DNA of 63,903 nt from Planctomycetota bacterium (GTDB lineage Bacteria; Planctomycetota; UBA11346). Shown here piece by piece: positions 15,056 to 22,943 of this stretch. Below the pieces are notes generated by a model that was not told where the DNA came from, did not search any database, and saw only the letters and a list, made by a program, of their open reading frames with translations. The stretch spans positions 1 through 63,903 of the forward strand of contig JAKLKR010000006.1 of NCBI GenBank assembly GCA_023150565.1, given 5' to 3'. The translations under genes were made by a program, and so were the position numbers. Numbering within the stretch: position 1 is the first letter of the stretch; each line of letters starts with the position of its first letter.

Positions 15056-17599
15056 ATGGCTTCCGTCCGCACCGCCAGCGTCCTCCTCGGCACCTGCCTG
15101 CTGCTGATGGCGGGCTGCGCCCAGCCGCCGGCGCGCCCGGCGGACGGGCCCGCCGCCGCAGCCCCGGTACCGGCCGACGCCGATGGCCGGATGCTGGTCG
15201 ACTGGCGGCCGGCCGCCGGCGCCACGGCGCCCACGTTGTGGCTGTCGCCCGCGCCCGCCGGGGCCGCCACCCGGGTCGCGCCGGGGGCCGGGGCCTGGGC
15301 GCCGCTGGTGTGGCGGCTCGACCATGTCGCGCCGGCGGCGTCGGCGAAGCCCTACGCCTTCTACCGCCTGGCCCTGCCCGCGCCGGTGGTGGTCGCGCCG
15401 GACGATGACCTGGTGCTCGAGGCCGAGCTGCTGGTGCTGCCGCAGAAGCCGGCCGAGGTCACCACCGTGGTCGAGCTCTGCGCCAGCACCGAGACCTACG
15501 GCGGGCCCGGCGAGCCGCCGCTGCATCGCGACGGGGTGATGCGCTTCGCCACCGTGCATCCCCTGCCCGGGCCGCAGCGGGTGGTGTCGCTGCCGGTCAG
15601 CCGCGGCGCGCTGGCGGTGGCCGACCCGCGCGTGCGCAGCATCGGCATCACCGGGCTGGCCCTGCGCCTGCATCGCGCCCTGCCCGGCCAGCCGCTCGCC
15701 ATCGAGCTCGCCGGCCTGCGCCTGCGGCGCGCCCAGGCCGAGGATCGCCGGGCCGCGCAGCTGCCGCCCGCGCCCTTGCGCGGCTTCCAGCCGGCCGACC
15801 ACCGGCCGCTGCTGGCCGCCTTCCGCTACGGGTACTGGGGCGGGCTGGGCAGCGGGTTCAATCCCTGGGCCCAGCCCCTGCTGCCGCGCGGCGAGCACGC
15901 CCTCGCCAGCCTCGACATCCTGCTCGAGGCCGGCGCCGACACCGCCTTCACCACCCGCATCCACGGCCGCGCCGAGCCCTCGCCATCGGTCGAGGAGGTG
16001 CCGGTGGCCGCCGCCCGCGAGCAGATTGCCACCCTGCACGCCGCCGGCATCGCCAGCATCGCCATGACCTACCTCGGGCGGTACTACCACCGCCACCGCA
16101 CCACCGCCCAGGCCCAGGCCCTGATCGCCGACACCGTGGCCGCCCTCAAGGACGCCCCGGGTCTGCTCGCCTACTACCCCATCGACGAGCCGTACACCGA
16201 CGACGAGAGCCTGGCGATCTGGCGCGAGACCATGGACGCCTTCCGCCAGGCCGACCCCGCGCGTCCGGCGCTGACCCTGCACGACACCCTGGACGGCGCC
16301 AAGACCTTCGCCGCGCTGGAGCCGGTGCCCTGCCTGGACCTGTATCCGTTCACCACCGGCGGACGGCTGTTCGACACCACCGGCGGCGACGCCCTGATGG
16401 CCGCGCGGGTGCTCGACGACCTGTTCCGCAGCCGGGGCACGCGCAGCACCTGGGTGATGGATGCCGCCTGGGGCAACTCCTTCAACATGGTCGCCCGCCT
16501 GCCGACCCCCGCCGAGGTGCGCCTGCAGGCCTGGTCGGTGCTGGCGCATGGCGCGCGCAGCCTGTTCCATTTCGCGCTCTCCGGCCACGGCCTGCGCCTG
16601 CATGCGGACATGCGCGAGGCGATCGTCGGCGCCTTCGACCTCGGCTATCGCCCGGTGGGCGCCATGGGCGGCGAACTGGTGGCCCTGGGCGAGGTCCTGC
16701 CGCCGCTGGCCACCGCCCTGGTCGGCACCACCTGGGATCCGGCGACCCCGCTCGCGGTCGCCGGCGACGGCGCGGCCGACCTGCGCGCATCGTGGAATCC
16801 CGGCCCCGGGCATGCCGTGGTGGCCTGCTACAACCGCAGCCTGGCCGCCGCCAGGAGCGGTGCGGTGCGCATCCCCGACCACCTGGTGGCGGGCCGGCAG
16901 GTGGTGGACCTGCGCCGGGACCGGGCGCTGGCGCCGGGCCAGGACGGCTACCCGCTGCACCTGGAGGCGGGCGACGGCACCCTGCTGGCGATCGGCGACG
17001 CCGCGGTCATCGCCCGGCTCCGCCAGGCCGCCGACGCGCGCCGCCTGGCGCCGGTGGCGGCGCGCTTCCGCCTGCTCGCCCACCAGGCCGAGGCCGCGGG
17101 CATCGCCATCGCCGGGCCGCGCGCCCAGGCGGCGGCGGTCGCCGCCGCCGATCCCGGCCAGGCCCTGGCCGGCATGCGCGCGGCCCTGGCCGGGGTGCAG
17201 GCGGCCCTGGACGCGGATCCCGCCCACACTGCCGCCGCCACCGCCCTGGCGGAGCTGTCCCGCGCGGTGTCCGCGGCCAACCAGGCCATGCTGCGCCACC
17301 TGTCGGACACCCGCGGGGCCGAGCGCGGCGCCGACGGGTCGTCGATCTATCCCTGGAACCGCCAGCTGCTGACCCTGTCGGCGGTCTATGTGCTGCTGCG
17401 CAACGGCCTGTTCTGCGGCCGCACCGCCGCGGTCGCGGAGCAGGCGGCGCCGGCGGCGGCCCTGGCCCGCGCCCTGGCGGACGGGGCCGGCCAGGGGCGC
17501 TTCGCCCTCGCCGATGCGGCCACGGTCGAGGCCGCCCTGGCCCGTGCCCGCGGCCTGGAGGGGCTGGTGGGGCGGGAGCTGGCGGCAGCCCTGCGCTGA
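15056..17599 (+). CDS. lipoprotein glycoside-hydrolase-like TIM-barrel protein
   Basis: 847 residues. The signal peptide ends in a lipobox (LMAGC near residue 21). A beta-rich N-terminal domain (30-240) is followed by a TIM barrel (about 255-560) in which YYPIDEPYTDDES holds Glu378, the likely acid/base of a GH42/GH5-like clan-A fold, and TWVMDAAWG lies on a later strand. A beta domain (585-690) and an Ala-rich helical C-terminus (700-847) with possible coiled-coil character follow. AAGGAG 7 nt before ATG 15056 fixes the start. The family is unassigned; a hydrolytic role is inferred from the fold-like features and context. It is monocistronic, followed by a palindromic element at 17626-17704. 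Confidence 0.65.
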   Translation: MASVRTASVLLGTCLLLMAGCAQPPARPADGPAAAAPVPADADGRMLVDWRPAAGATAPTLWLSPAPAGAATRVAPGAGAWAPLVWRLDHVAPAASAKPYAFYRLALPAPVVVAPDDDLVLEAELLVLPQKPAEVTTVVELCASTETYGGPGEPPLHRDGVMRFATVHPLPGPQRVVSLPVSRGALAVADPRVRSIGITGLALRLHRALPGQPLAIELAGLRLRRAQAEDRRAAQLPPAPLRGFQPADHRPLLAAFRYGYWGGLGSGFNPWAQPLLPRGEHALASLDILLEAGADTAFTTRIHGRAEPSPSVEEVPVAAAREQIATLHAAGIASIAMTYLGRYYHRHRTTAQAQALIADTVAALKDAPGLLAYYPIDEPYTDDESLAIWRETMDAFRQADPARPALTLHDTLDGAKTFAALEPVPCLDLYPFTTGGRLFDTTGGDALMAARVLDDLFRSRGTRSTWVMDAAWGNSFNMVARLPTPAEVRLQAWSVLAHGARSLFHFALSGHGLRLHADMREAIVGAFDLGYRPVGAMGGELVALGEVLPPLATALVGTTWDPATPLAVAGDGAADLRASWNPGPGHAVVACYNRSLAAARSGAVRIPDHLVAGRQVVDLRRDRALAPGQDGYPLHLEAGDGTLLAIGDAAVIARLRQAADARRLAPVAARFRLLAHQAEAAGIAIAGPRAQAAAVAAADPGQALAGMRAALAGVQAALDADPAHTAAATALAELSRAVSAANQAMLRHLSDTRGAERGADGSSIYPWNRQLLTLSAVYVLLRNGLFCGRTAAVAEQAAPAAALARALADGAGQGRFALADAATVEAALARARGLEGLVGRELAAALR

Positions 17600-17625
17600 A
17601 ACCGCCGCCACCGGGCGTTCCACCG

Positions 17626-17704
17626 CTCTTCCCTGGGAGCGCCGGGCTCCAGCCCGGCAGTTTTCCCGCTCGAATCGCCGCGCCGGAGCCCGGCGCTTCC
17701 AGGG
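17626..17704. repeat. dispersed palindromic element, copy 2 (inverted)
   Basis: The left arm 17631-17659 matches the consensus arm, preceded by CTCTT (the complement of AAGAG). The right arm (about 17677-17704) is degenerate. The inner segment GTTTTCCCGCTCGAAT is the reverse complement of the inner segment of copy 3 with one change, so the element has a defined orientation and this copy is flipped. It lies between two convergent genes. Confidence 0.8.
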
Positions 17705-17750
17705 TCGCTCCGGCCCGTTCCTACGTCCCGCGCAAGCGCAGTCCCACCCC

Positions 17751-20700
17751 TCAGCGTCCGTCCGCCCCCACCGCGAACCAGCGCGTCTCGCCCGCCTGCA
17801 TGGGCAGGTCGGCCACCGCCGCGGGTGGCCGGGCGTCGCCGTCGTCGAGGTCGGTCAGGGCGGCGGCGGCGGGCAGGTGCAGACGCTTGCGGCCGGCGGA
17901 CAGGGCGTGGATGGCGAGCAGGCCGTTGCCCTGGAAGGTGACGTCGCCCTCCGGTCCGACCGGCTCCAGGCCGGCCTCGCGCACCGCGGCGCGCACCAGC
18001 GACGGGGTGATGGCCCCGGCCAGGGCCACGTACACCCCGGTCCAGGTGGGGAAGCGCCGCACCGCCCAGCCGGCGTGCGGGGTGCCGGCGATGCGGCCGA
18101 CCGCCTCCGCCGCCGGATCGTCGACCCGCGCCAGCGGCTGGTCCCACAGCAGTTCGCAGTCATCCGCCAGGGCGCGGGCGAAGCGGTCGGCGGACGCCGC
18201 CGGCACCGTGCGCCAGGCGCCGACCACCGTCTGGTCCAGGGCGGCGCGGATGCCGCACAGGCGGCGCACCGTCTCGGGGAAGGGCCCGGCGGCGCCGGCG
18301 GCGCCGGCGGCGTTGGCCACCACGATGACATTGCCGTCGCGCTGGAGGTTGGCCTCGACCCAGGCCACCTGGGCGGCGCTGATGGTCGGCGCCGAGAGGA
18401 TGAGGTGCACGCGGTAGCGCGGACGCTGCGGGTGGTCGAGGTCGGAGAGGAAGTAGGCGTCGAACGGCACCCCCGAGCGGGCGATGGCGTCGCGCACGGG
18501 GTGGGACACCGACATCGACGAGAACGCGCGGCCGTAGGCCGGACGCGCCGCGGTCTCGCCATCCTGGTCGACGTACACCGCCATCTGCCCGGCGTGATCC
18601 GGCCGGGGATGCTCGGCGACGGCGGTGGCGACCCGGCTGATGGCGGCGACGTGGGCGCGGTAGCCGGGGGTGGTGAACATGGTCCCGGGCATGACCAGGA
18701 ACCAGGCCCCCGCGCCGCGGGTCAGGTGGGCGGCGGCGTCGCGGCGGGCGAGATGGCCGAACTCGCGCTCGTCGCGCGCGCCGCCGAAGAGGTGGTGGTT
18801 GCCGGCATAGGCGTCGCGGCCGACCTCGGCGACATGGGTGCGCAGGTCCTGCTCGAGCAGGCGGATCCGGCCGTGCAGGCCGTAGGAGCGCAGGGCGCCG
18901 GTGATCTGCCCCGGGGCGCCGGCCGAGCGCCAGGTCTGGTAGGAGGGGATGCCCACCAGGCCGTCGATGGCGCCCTCGGCGAACACCTGGGCGTGGCAGG
19001 AGCGGCCGCCGAACTCCATCTGGTCGTGCAGGTAGGTCATCACCAGCGCGGGCCGGCCGAGGGCCTGCTTGAAGGTGCGGGCGATGGCGCCCAGGGTGGT
19101 CGCCAGGCCGGCATCGGCGTGGCGCAGCTGGTCGATGACGCGGCGGTCGTGCGGTTGCGCCGGGTCGAGCAGCCAGCGGGGCGAGGCGTGCATGGCCGCG
19201 GTGGGGAAGGCGGCGGTGGCGAACCCGGCGGCGGGATCGCCCCAGGCGGCGCGCAGGGCCTCGCCATCGCCGCCGTACTGGCGGGCGAGGTGGCGGCGGA
19301 AGTCGGCGAGCGCGCCGGCGCTGTGGTCGAGCCCCTCGAACTGCGAGCCGAGCGGGCGCTGCCACTGGTTGTCGTTGCCGCCCCACAGCATCAGGCCGGC
19401 CACCGCGCGCCCGGCGGGGAAGGTGGCGAGGTGGGCGGCGAGGGCGGCGACCGCCTCGGACGCGCTGTCGCGATAGGCGTCGGAGGCCAGGCTGGGGAAC
19501 CAGAATCCGCCCTCGCTCAGGCTGTCGAGCTGGCGCCAGCCGGCTCCGACGCGGTAGCCGACGGTGCGGCCCTGCTCGTCGCGCCACACCCCGTCGGGAT
19601 GCTCGTCGGCCCAGGCGGCGAAGCGCGGGGTGACGCTGGCGGTGAGCATCACCAGGGCCTGGGGATCGTGCGCCAGCACGGTCTCCACCGCCTCCTGCAC
19701 ATGGCTGAAGTCGTAGTGCCCGCGGCCCAGCCACCACTGGCGCGGATAGGGCGCGACGCAGGCGAACTGCCAGCGGATGCCGGCCGCCGCCATCGCGCCG
19801 ACCTCGACCGCGCGCGCCGGCTTGACGTAGTGGTTGTAGGACAGCAGCGACTGCACCCGGCCGTCGACGGTCAGGCGCGTCAGGCCGGCCGGCGCGGCGA
19901 CCTCGACCTGGCGCGGCGAGCGTCCCTCCCAGGTCCTGCGCACCTCCTCGACCGACACCGCCGTGCGGGCGTCCGCCGCCGGGCGCGGGCGCGGAGGCAG
20001 CTGCAGCGGCGGCGGCGCCTCGCGCAGCGACAGCCCCGACCACCACATGGCCTGGGGCGCACCGTCCAGACGCAGCTCGACCGCCAGCGACCGGTAGCCC
20101 GCCGGCACCGCCACCCGCACCTGCACCGGCCGCCAGGGCTCGCCGTAGAGCGGGGCGGCGAAGAAATGCAGGCCGGGATCCGCGATCGTGCGCTCGGGCA
20201 GGCCCTCGCCGCGCAGCACCGCCACCAGGCGCGGGCGCGAGCCGAAGACCGGGGCGGCGAAGCGGTAGGCGCCCTGGATCAGGTAGTCGCGTCCGTCGGC
20301 CACCGCGACCTCGCCGGCGGCCAGGGCCAGGCTGCCGTCGGTGGCATGCTTGCGCAGGACCCAGGCCGGCCTCCCGTCGCAGCCGGCGGCCGCGGGATCC
20401 GCGCCGGCCTCGCCGCAGGGCCGTCCCTGCACCGCATCGGCGCGCGACCGCCAGGGCGCGCCGGCGAGCAGGTCGGTATCGTCGCCCGGGGCGATGAGGA
20501 CCGAGCAGTAGCCCGCATGCGGGCGGATCGGCACGACGAGGGTGCCGTCGGCATCGGCGCGCAGCCACTGGGCCGGCTGATCGGAGCGGTTCACGCCGTA
20601 GGAGGCGCCGGCGCGGATGGGCAGCAGGGCGGAATCCCGCAGCCGCAGCCGGACCTCGCCGGGGGCGTCGATCGAGCAGGCGATCTCGCGCCCGGACAGC

Positions 20701-20852
20701 GGATGGTAGCCGGTCATGGCCGCCACCGTGGCCGGCCCATCGGAACCGGCGGCGAGCGCCGGCGCCAGCTCTGGCGAGACGGACACCGCCGGTTCGGCGC
20801 CGGCCAGGGCGAGCGCCAGCAGGGTGGCGGAGATGGTGGCGGTGGTCCTCAC
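17751..20852 (-). CDS. secreted GH42-like beta-galactosidase superfamily protein
   Basis: 1033 residues. A Sec signal peptide (cleaved near ALAGA, residue 19) and two N-terminal beta domains (25-330) precede a GH42-like TIM barrel (335-700). It keeps the GH42 hallmark ALADFRRHLARQYGG followed by LRAAWGDPAAGFATAAFP (near 515-550) and a candidate nucleophile Glu667 in LLEQDLRTH. The segment where the acid/base Glu is expected reads LMLWGGNDNQWQ (488-498) with no Glu. A Rossmann-like amidotransferase-fold domain follows (about 760-930, VHLILSAPTISAAQVAWVE, then NVIVVANAAG). It starts with GTG, overlapping the upstream Gfo/Idh/MocA stop by 4 nt. The enzyme may be atypical or inactive. Confidence 0.75.
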   Translation of the reverse strand: MRTTATISATLLALALAGAEPAVSVSPELAPALAAGSDGPATVAAMTGYHPLSGREIACSIDAPGEVRLRLRDSALLPIRAGASYGVNRSDQPAQWLRADADGTLVVPIRPHAGYCSVLIAPGDDTDLLAGAPWRSRADAVQGRPCGEAGADPAAAGCDGRPAWVLRKHATDGSLALAAGEVAVADGRDYLIQGAYRFAAPVFGSRPRLVAVLRGEGLPERTIADPGLHFFAAPLYGEPWRPVQVRVAVPAGYRSLAVELRLDGAPQAMWWSGLSLREAPPPLQLPPRPRPAADARTAVSVEEVRRTWEGRSPRQVEVAAPAGLTRLTVDGRVQSLLSYNHYVKPARAVEVGAMAAAGIRWQFACVAPYPRQWWLGRGHYDFSHVQEAVETVLAHDPQALVMLTASVTPRFAAWADEHPDGVWRDEQGRTVGYRVGAGWRQLDSLSEGGFWFPSLASDAYRDSASEAVAALAAHLATFPAGRAVAGLMLWGGNDNQWQRPLGSQFEGLDHSAGALADFRRHLARQYGGDGEALRAAWGDPAAGFATAAFPTAAMHASPRWLLDPAQPHDRRVIDQLRHADAGLATTLGAIARTFKQALGRPALVMTYLHDQMEFGGRSCHAQVFAEGAIDGLVGIPSYQTWRSAGAPGQITGALRSYGLHGRIRLLEQDLRTHVAEVGRDAYAGNHHLFGGARDEREFGHLARRDAAAHLTRGAGAWFLVMPGTMFTTPGYRAHVAAISRVATAVAEHPRPDHAGQMAVYVDQDGETAARPAYGRAFSSMSVSHPVRDAIARSGVPFDAYFLSDLDHPQRPRYRVHLILSAPTISAAQVAWVEANLQRDGNVIVVANAAGAAGAAGPFPETVRRLCGIRAALDQTVVGAWRTVPAASADRFARALADDCELLWDQPLARVDDPAAEAVGRIAGTPHAGWAVRRFPTWTGVYVALAGAITPSLVRAAVREAGLEPVGPEGDVTFQGNGLLAIHALSAGRKRLHLPAAAALTDLDDGDARPPAAVADLPMQAGETRWFAVGADGR

Positions 20853-22090
20853 AGCCCGCCCTTGAGCAGGCCGGCGAGGTCGCCCTGCACCAGGTCGTGG
20901 TCCTCGGGCAGCACCGGCAGCGGCTGGCCCAGGCGGGCCGACTGCAGCAGGCGCAGCGCCACCCGGGTGACGGCGAAGGAATCCTCCACCGGGCAGGGGT
21001 TGGCGCCCTCGCCGCGCACATGCGCCGCGAACGCCTCCAGGTGCTGGCGGTGGCCCTTGTCGGGGAAGACATGCAGGCAGGGCAGCGGCTGGCCGGCGGC
21101 CTTCAGCGCCTGCAGCCGGGCGCTGCCGCGGTGGAATGCCTCGATGCCGGCCCCGTCGTCCACCTCCGCACCGATGCCGAGGGGGAACACGCTGCGCAGC
21201 GGTTCGCCCGCCAGGCCGTGCTGGCGCACCTCCATGAAATGGTCGAGGGCCACCGTCACATGGCCGGCGGTGTACTCGAACAGCTCCTTGGGCGCATCGA
21301 AGTTGCCCACCACGGTCTGGTGGATGGTGGTGCTGCCGCCGTCCTGGAAATCGATGATCTGGGTGAAGTTGCCGCGGTTGGAGCCGCTGGCGTAGACGCG
21401 CACCGGCGGGCTGCCGGCGATGAGCAGGGCGAGGTCGATGAAGTGGACCATCTCATAGACCATCACCCCCTGGGGATCGAGGCATTCCCAGCCCTTCCAG
21501 GTGCGGCTGTCGTCGTTGATGCGGATGAGGAGCTGGGCGGCGCGCTCCTCGCGCAGCGGCCGGCGCAGGGCGCTGCAGCGGTCGATGATCGCCGGCACCT
21601 CGGCGCCCCGGCTGCGGGCCAGGCCGGCGAGGTGCAGGAAGCGGCGCATGGCGGGGGCCGAGCGGCGGTTGTGGCCGACGCACACCGGCACCCCGGCGTC
21701 CTGCGCGGCGCGGATGATGCGCAGCATCTCGGCCTCGTCGGCCGCCGCCGGCTTCTCGGTGAAGACCGGCTTGCCCGCCGCCAGCGCCGGCAGGATCAGC
21801 TCGGAGCGCAGGTTGGTGTGGGTGCACAGGACGATCAGGTCGATATCCGCCGCCTCCACCACCGCGCGCCAGTCGCTGCTGACGCGCCCGGCGCCGAAGC
21901 GTTGCGCGGCGGATGCCGCCATGGCCGGATCCCGGTCGCATGCCACCTGGAGGGTCAGGTGCGGCGAAGCGGCGATGGTGGGCAGGTGGGTGGCGTGGGC
22001 GAGGGCGCCGCAGCCGACCACGGCGGTGCGCAGCGGCCGCTGGTCCGATCCGTCTGCTACCGGTGGCAGTCGGGGTTTTACTCCAGACAT
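20849..22090 (-). CDS. Gfo/Idh/MocA-family oxidoreductase (paralogue)
   Basis: 413 residues. The NAD(P)-binding Rossmann domain (TAVVGCGALAHATHLPT), catalytic-site EKPAAADEAEM, and C-terminal domain with MVHFIDLALLIAG are all present. It is highly similar along its length to the gene at 11538-12728 (shared CVGHNRRSAPAMR, NDDSRTWKGW, GHRQHLEAFAAH and LPEDHDLV/LPEDYDLV), differing by a 17-residue N-terminal extension. GAGGA just before ATG 22090 supports the start. It lies 14 nt after a pseudopilin and is coupled (GTGA) to the GH42-like gene, so it probably acts on the sugar that enzyme releases. Confidence 0.88.
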   Translation of the reverse strand: MSGVKPRLPPVADGSDQRPLRTAVVGCGALAHATHLPTIAASPHLTLQVACDRDPAMAASAAQRFGAGRVSSDWRAVVEAADIDLIVLCTHTNLRSELILPALAAGKPVFTEKPAAADEAEMLRIIRAAQDAGVPVCVGHNRRSAPAMRRFLHLAGLARSRGAEVPAIIDRCSALRRPLREERAAQLLIRINDDSRTWKGWECLDPQGVMVYEMVHFIDLALLIAGSPPVRVYASGSNRGNFTQIIDFQDGGSTTIHQTVVGNFDAPKELFEYTAGHVTVALDHFMEVRQHGLAGEPLRSVFPLGIGAEVDDGAGIEAFHRGSARLQALKAAGQPLPCLHVFPDKGHRQHLEAFAAHVRGEGANPCPVEDSFAVTRVALRLLQSARLGQPLPVLPEDHDLVQGDLAGLLKGGL

Positions 22091-22104
22091 ATGTCCTCGT
22101 CTGC

Positions 22105-22755
22105 TCACGGGTTGCGGTTGAAGTTGATGGCCGCCAGGCTGGTCATGGCGCGCGCCTCGACGTGGCCGTCGATGAACAGGGTGTTGCCCCGCTGACGGTG
22201 CCATTGGCCGAAGACGTTGGTGGGGGCGCAGAAATTCGAGTCCCAAACATCTATATAGGGCGTGGTCAGCGTGCCGGCGTCGCAGAACAGCACCTTGTCG
22301 CTCGGCCTGGTCACCTGCGCCTGGGTGCGGGTGCCGGCATCGCACCAGTGGCCGTTGATGGCGTAGCTGTAGTAGCGCGCCGACGGCAGGGCCGGGTTGG
22401 CGAACCGGATGTTGGGCTTGGCCGGACAGGCGATGGGGGATTTCTCATGCTTCCACAGCCAGTTGCCGATGGTGTAGGTGCTCGGCACCTCGAGCAGTTC
22501 CATCAGCGGGGCATCCCAATAGGACCAGGCACGACCATCCGACCACGGCTGGGTCTTGGGGAAGAGCCCCTCATTATCGGCGGAATAGGCGGTGGTGGCC
22601 ATCCCGAGATGGCGCAGTTGAGTGGCGCAGGTGGAGGACTGGGCCGCGCTCTTCACCGAGGCCAGCGCCGGCAGCAGCATCCCGGCCAGGATGGCGACGA
22701 TGGCGATCACCACCAGCAGCTCGATGAGGGTGAATCCCCGATGCATGCGCGCCAT
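22105..22755 (-). CDS. pseudopilin-like protein (H-x9-DG)
   Basis: 216 residues beginning MARMHRG, then the class III prepilin signal [41 protein letters not shown] follows the helix (two adjoining motifs). The C-terminal motif is WHRQRGNTLFIDGHVEA (His-x9-Asp-Gly). AGGAG lies 9 nt before ATG 22755; a Met three codons later is possible. It is the first gene of the operon with Gfo/Idh/MocA and GH42-like genes. The globular part shows little similarity to the other five pseudopilins in this window, so the specificity may differ. Role unknown. Confidence 0.85.
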   Translation of the reverse strand: MARMHRGFTLIELLVVIAIVAILAGMLLPALASVKSAAQSSTCATQLRHLGMATTAYSADNEGLFPKTQPWSDGRAWSYWDAPLMELLEVPSTYTIGNWLWKHEKSPIACPAKPNIRFANPALPSARYYSYAINGHWCDAGTRTQAQVTRPSDKVLFCDAGTLTTPYIDVWDSNFCAPTNVFGQWHRQRGNTLFIDGHVEARAMTSLAAINFNRNP

Positions 22756-22943
22756 ATGATCCGCTCCTGTTCCCGCCAATCTTACCCCAGGGTGCGGCCG
22801 CCTGCCATATCCTGGCCGGGCTTCGCCATGCAGTCGCATGCCGGCGAACCGCCTCCGCCGGCACGGCCCTGCAGCTGATGCGCAGGCTGCTGCATGGTGT
22901 CGATGCCCCCGATGCCCCATGCTGGGCACGGGAGCACGACGCC
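22756..22943. promoter_or_regulatory. divergent promoter region with a hairpin
   Basis: 188 nt between the pseudopilin operon and the secreted protein gene at 22944. TTCGCC plus ATGC (22822-22831) pairs with GCAT (22836-22839) and GGCGAA (22843-22848), leaving a 4-nt loop and a 3-nt bulge. It could be an operator dyad or a leader hairpin. No convincing -35/-10 pair was seen. Confidence 0.35.

Noticed and set aside
14834-17623. N-terminal extension of the MFS frame to about 1370 codons
   Set aside because: The extra 930 codons are antisense to the lipoprotein gene. The MFS protein has a good ATG with AGGGG at 14833 and starts with a normal transporter N-terminus.
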